Origin: Pezizomycotina sp. ARF18
Taxonomy: Eukaryota > Ascomycota
Direction: 5' to 3'
DNA: 64,000 nucleotides
Assembly: GCA_002224055.1 (NCBI GenBank)
Contig: AZLU01000181.1
Location: 20,703 to 84,702 of the forward strand
In this document: positions 62,240-64,000 of the stretch, piece by piece
Layout of the letters: the number at the start of each line of letters is the position of its first letter
Numbering within the stretch: position 1 is the first letter of the stretch
Program-made: the position numbers and the translations under genes
The notes under the pieces: model-generated
The model's database searches: none
What the model was told of the DNA's origin: nothing
Seen by the model: the letters and a program-made list of their open reading frames with translations, nothing else

Positions 62240-64000
62240 ATGTATTGGGGAATTTCGTTTTATTTTATTTATTTATTTTATTTTTATATATATATTTCTG
62301 CGAACGTTAGAAGAAGAGCGAAATCTAAGGAGAACAAGGAAGGGGCGGCGAGAAAAGAGTAAGGATAAGGATGAGGAGAGGGATAAAAGATGCTTTTTTT
62401 AAGAGTTTATACTTACTGTGAGCATTCATTTTATTCTCGCTATTATTATAAAATGGGCGGCTATTACCCAATTTAGGTTTTTATTAAATTTTTATCTACC
62501 TACCATAAACTACCTACTATAAATTATCTATTTACCTACTTCTATTTAATCTTTTCTTCTTTTATTATTACAGATTGAGTAAGTTTAGTAGTATATTTAA
62601 TAAAAAATTAATTTAATCTATTAACAGATCTATTATTACTTATATTATATTACTATCTAATCTTCTAAGAAAGGTCTTTAGTTTAAAGATAACTAAAAGA
62701 TTTAAGATATCTTAGTACTTTAATAATTTCTAAATAATTAATATTTTTATATTAAATTTTATTACTTCATATAGGAAGTAAGAAATTAAGTCTATTTAGA
62801 CTAGAAAAATCTTAATACTATTATTTACTAAAAGAATAAGTTCTATTAATAGTTAGAAAAGATGAGATGAATTATAAATTAATAAATAAAAAAGCTAAGT
62901 ATAAAAAAGTAAGTAAAATTATAAATAAAGATTTTAAAAAATAAGCCGTAATAAAAAAAATTTAAGTAGTATATAGAAAATAAAAAGAGAAAAAGAAATA
63001 ACTAGTTTTCTATTCTAGAGACTACTAATCGAGAATAATAATAAATTAAAAAAGACTTTATCTAAAAGAGTCTTTTTTATAAAAAAACTATAAGAGCTTA
63101 AACCATTCTTAAAAAAAGATTAGTAAAACTTTAATTTATTATTAAAAATTTATAAATGATAAAAAAAGTAAGATAATCTAAAGATATTTTAGATAAAAAT
63201 TATTTAAAAATAAAGAATAATAAATAATAACTCTTACTAATTAACGTTTATAAATTTTACTAAAAACAATATTAAAAATCTTGATATAAACCAACTTAAA
63301 AAATTTTAAAGATATAAAAAAGTTAACTTAATAAAATTTTTATATAAAAAGCTTATTAACTAGAATTAGATTAAAAAAGTAAAAAGTAGCTTATTAGTCT
63401 TAAAAATATATTAAAAAGAATTTTTATATTTAACTAAAGTAAACTTTAATTAGCGACTTTAATTAAAAAGACTAAAAGAATTATGATTAGAGCTTAAAGC
63501 TTAAATAAATACTTTAATTAAATTTATAACTTTATTAAAAAATACCTCTACTTACTAAAAAAGATTATAATTAAAGATTTTTTAAAATATAAAATAAAAA
63601 TTAAAAAAAAAAACTAAAAAAAAATAAAGATAGTATTATATACTTTAAGACTTTAAAATTAAAAACTGAATAAAAGTATAAATTTTATTTATTAAGTATT
63701 TTAATATATTACTATAGCTATACTTAATTACAATATTAAAAAATTTAGCATTAATATAATAACTATTAATACTTATTTTAAAAAAGAATTTAAATTAGAT
63801 TTTTTACTTACCTTAGTTCAAGCCTAAAATATAATAGAGTAAGCTCAAAGCTAACTAAAAAGATAATTATACAATGATTAAATCTTTCTTTAAAAAATAT
63901 TATAAAAAAAATAAAGCTAATAAAAACTAGACTTATAATACTTTAATATTATCTATATATTTACTTAAAGAAAAAAGAAAAACTTTTAATAAATACTTTA
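62240..64000. other. Extremely AT-rich, RIP-like block running off the window end
   Basis: Composition changes abruptly about 40 bases upstream of the MVD start. From here on the DNA is almost entirely A, T and TA steps. The remaining C is nearly always followed by T and the remaining G nearly always preceded by A, with CpA, TpG and CpG rare. All frames carry dense stops. This is the pattern left by repeat-induced point mutation (CpA to TpA) in ascomycetes, so it is probably a decayed transposable element. I could not identify the parent element. Confidence 0.75.

Noticed and set aside
62240-64000. Identification of a specific retrotransposon in the AT block
   Set aside because: No polymerase, integrase or terminal-repeat motif can be read through the decay, so the parent element stays unnamed.

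Overview
The window is nuclear DNA of a filamentous ascomycete (Pezizomycotina-type). The genes are eukaryotic, with short GT-AG introns (about 50-180 nt). Several encode fungal-type proteins: an 8-cysteine CFEM-like GPI-anchored protein, PHO81/NUC-2, a CDC10/AspD septin, RRN6, and two single-pass SKG6-like membrane proteins. The right-hand 1.75 kb is an extremely AT-rich block with the composition expected of repeat-induced point mutation (RIP). I cannot place the species. No rRNA, tRNA, CRISPR or intact mobile element was seen.

Layout, left to right: SLX1 (+, 2226-3996); CFEM-like GPI protein (-, 4336-5118); RSP5/NEDD4 HECT ubiquitin ligase (-, 6806-10486); secreted double-psi beta-barrel protein (-, 11842-12571); PAB2/PABPN1-like RNA-binding protein (+, 13777-14890); CHY/CTCHY/RING ubiquitin ligase (+, 17112-19546); PHO81/NUC-2 (-, 21036-25264); two single-pass membrane proteins (-, 27372-28969 and 32039-34729); a small unknown membrane protein (+, 36774-37679); CRM1/XPO1 (-, 38826-43501); RRN6 (+, 44764-48379); the tiny MZT1/Mozart1 gene (-, 48622-49173); RAD52 (+, 50275-52602); CDC10-type septin (-, 54108-56060); SKI8/REC14 WD40 protein (+, 57256-58746); a Tim17-like membrane protein (+, 59507-60694); mevalonate diphosphate decarboxylase (-, 61033-62202); then the AT block. 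Spacers are long (0.3-3 kb) and full of microsatellites, homopolymers and purine-rich tracts.

The genes do not form a pathway cluster. They are core functions: DNA repair (SLX1, RAD52), ubiquitin (RSP5, CHY-RING), phosphate signalling (PHO81), export (CRM1), Pol I transcription (RRN6), spindle nucleation (MZT1), septation (CDC10), mRNA decay or meiosis (SKI8) and sterol synthesis (MVD). I found no convincing undescribed system.

The strongest cross-cutting observation concerns sequence quality. Nearly every conserved gene is broken by single missing bases, and three local tandem duplications have copies that differ only, or almost only, by indels. I therefore read the breaks as uncorrected sequence or assembly error rather than pseudogenes, and I give gene spans by conserved ends instead of by longest ORFs. 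Real-biology points worth a look are a PHO81 start codon split by an intron (AT|G), very early first introns in several genes, a RIP-like block abutting the sterol gene MVD, a leptomycin-type cysteine in CRM1, and a recurrent spacer 9-mer.
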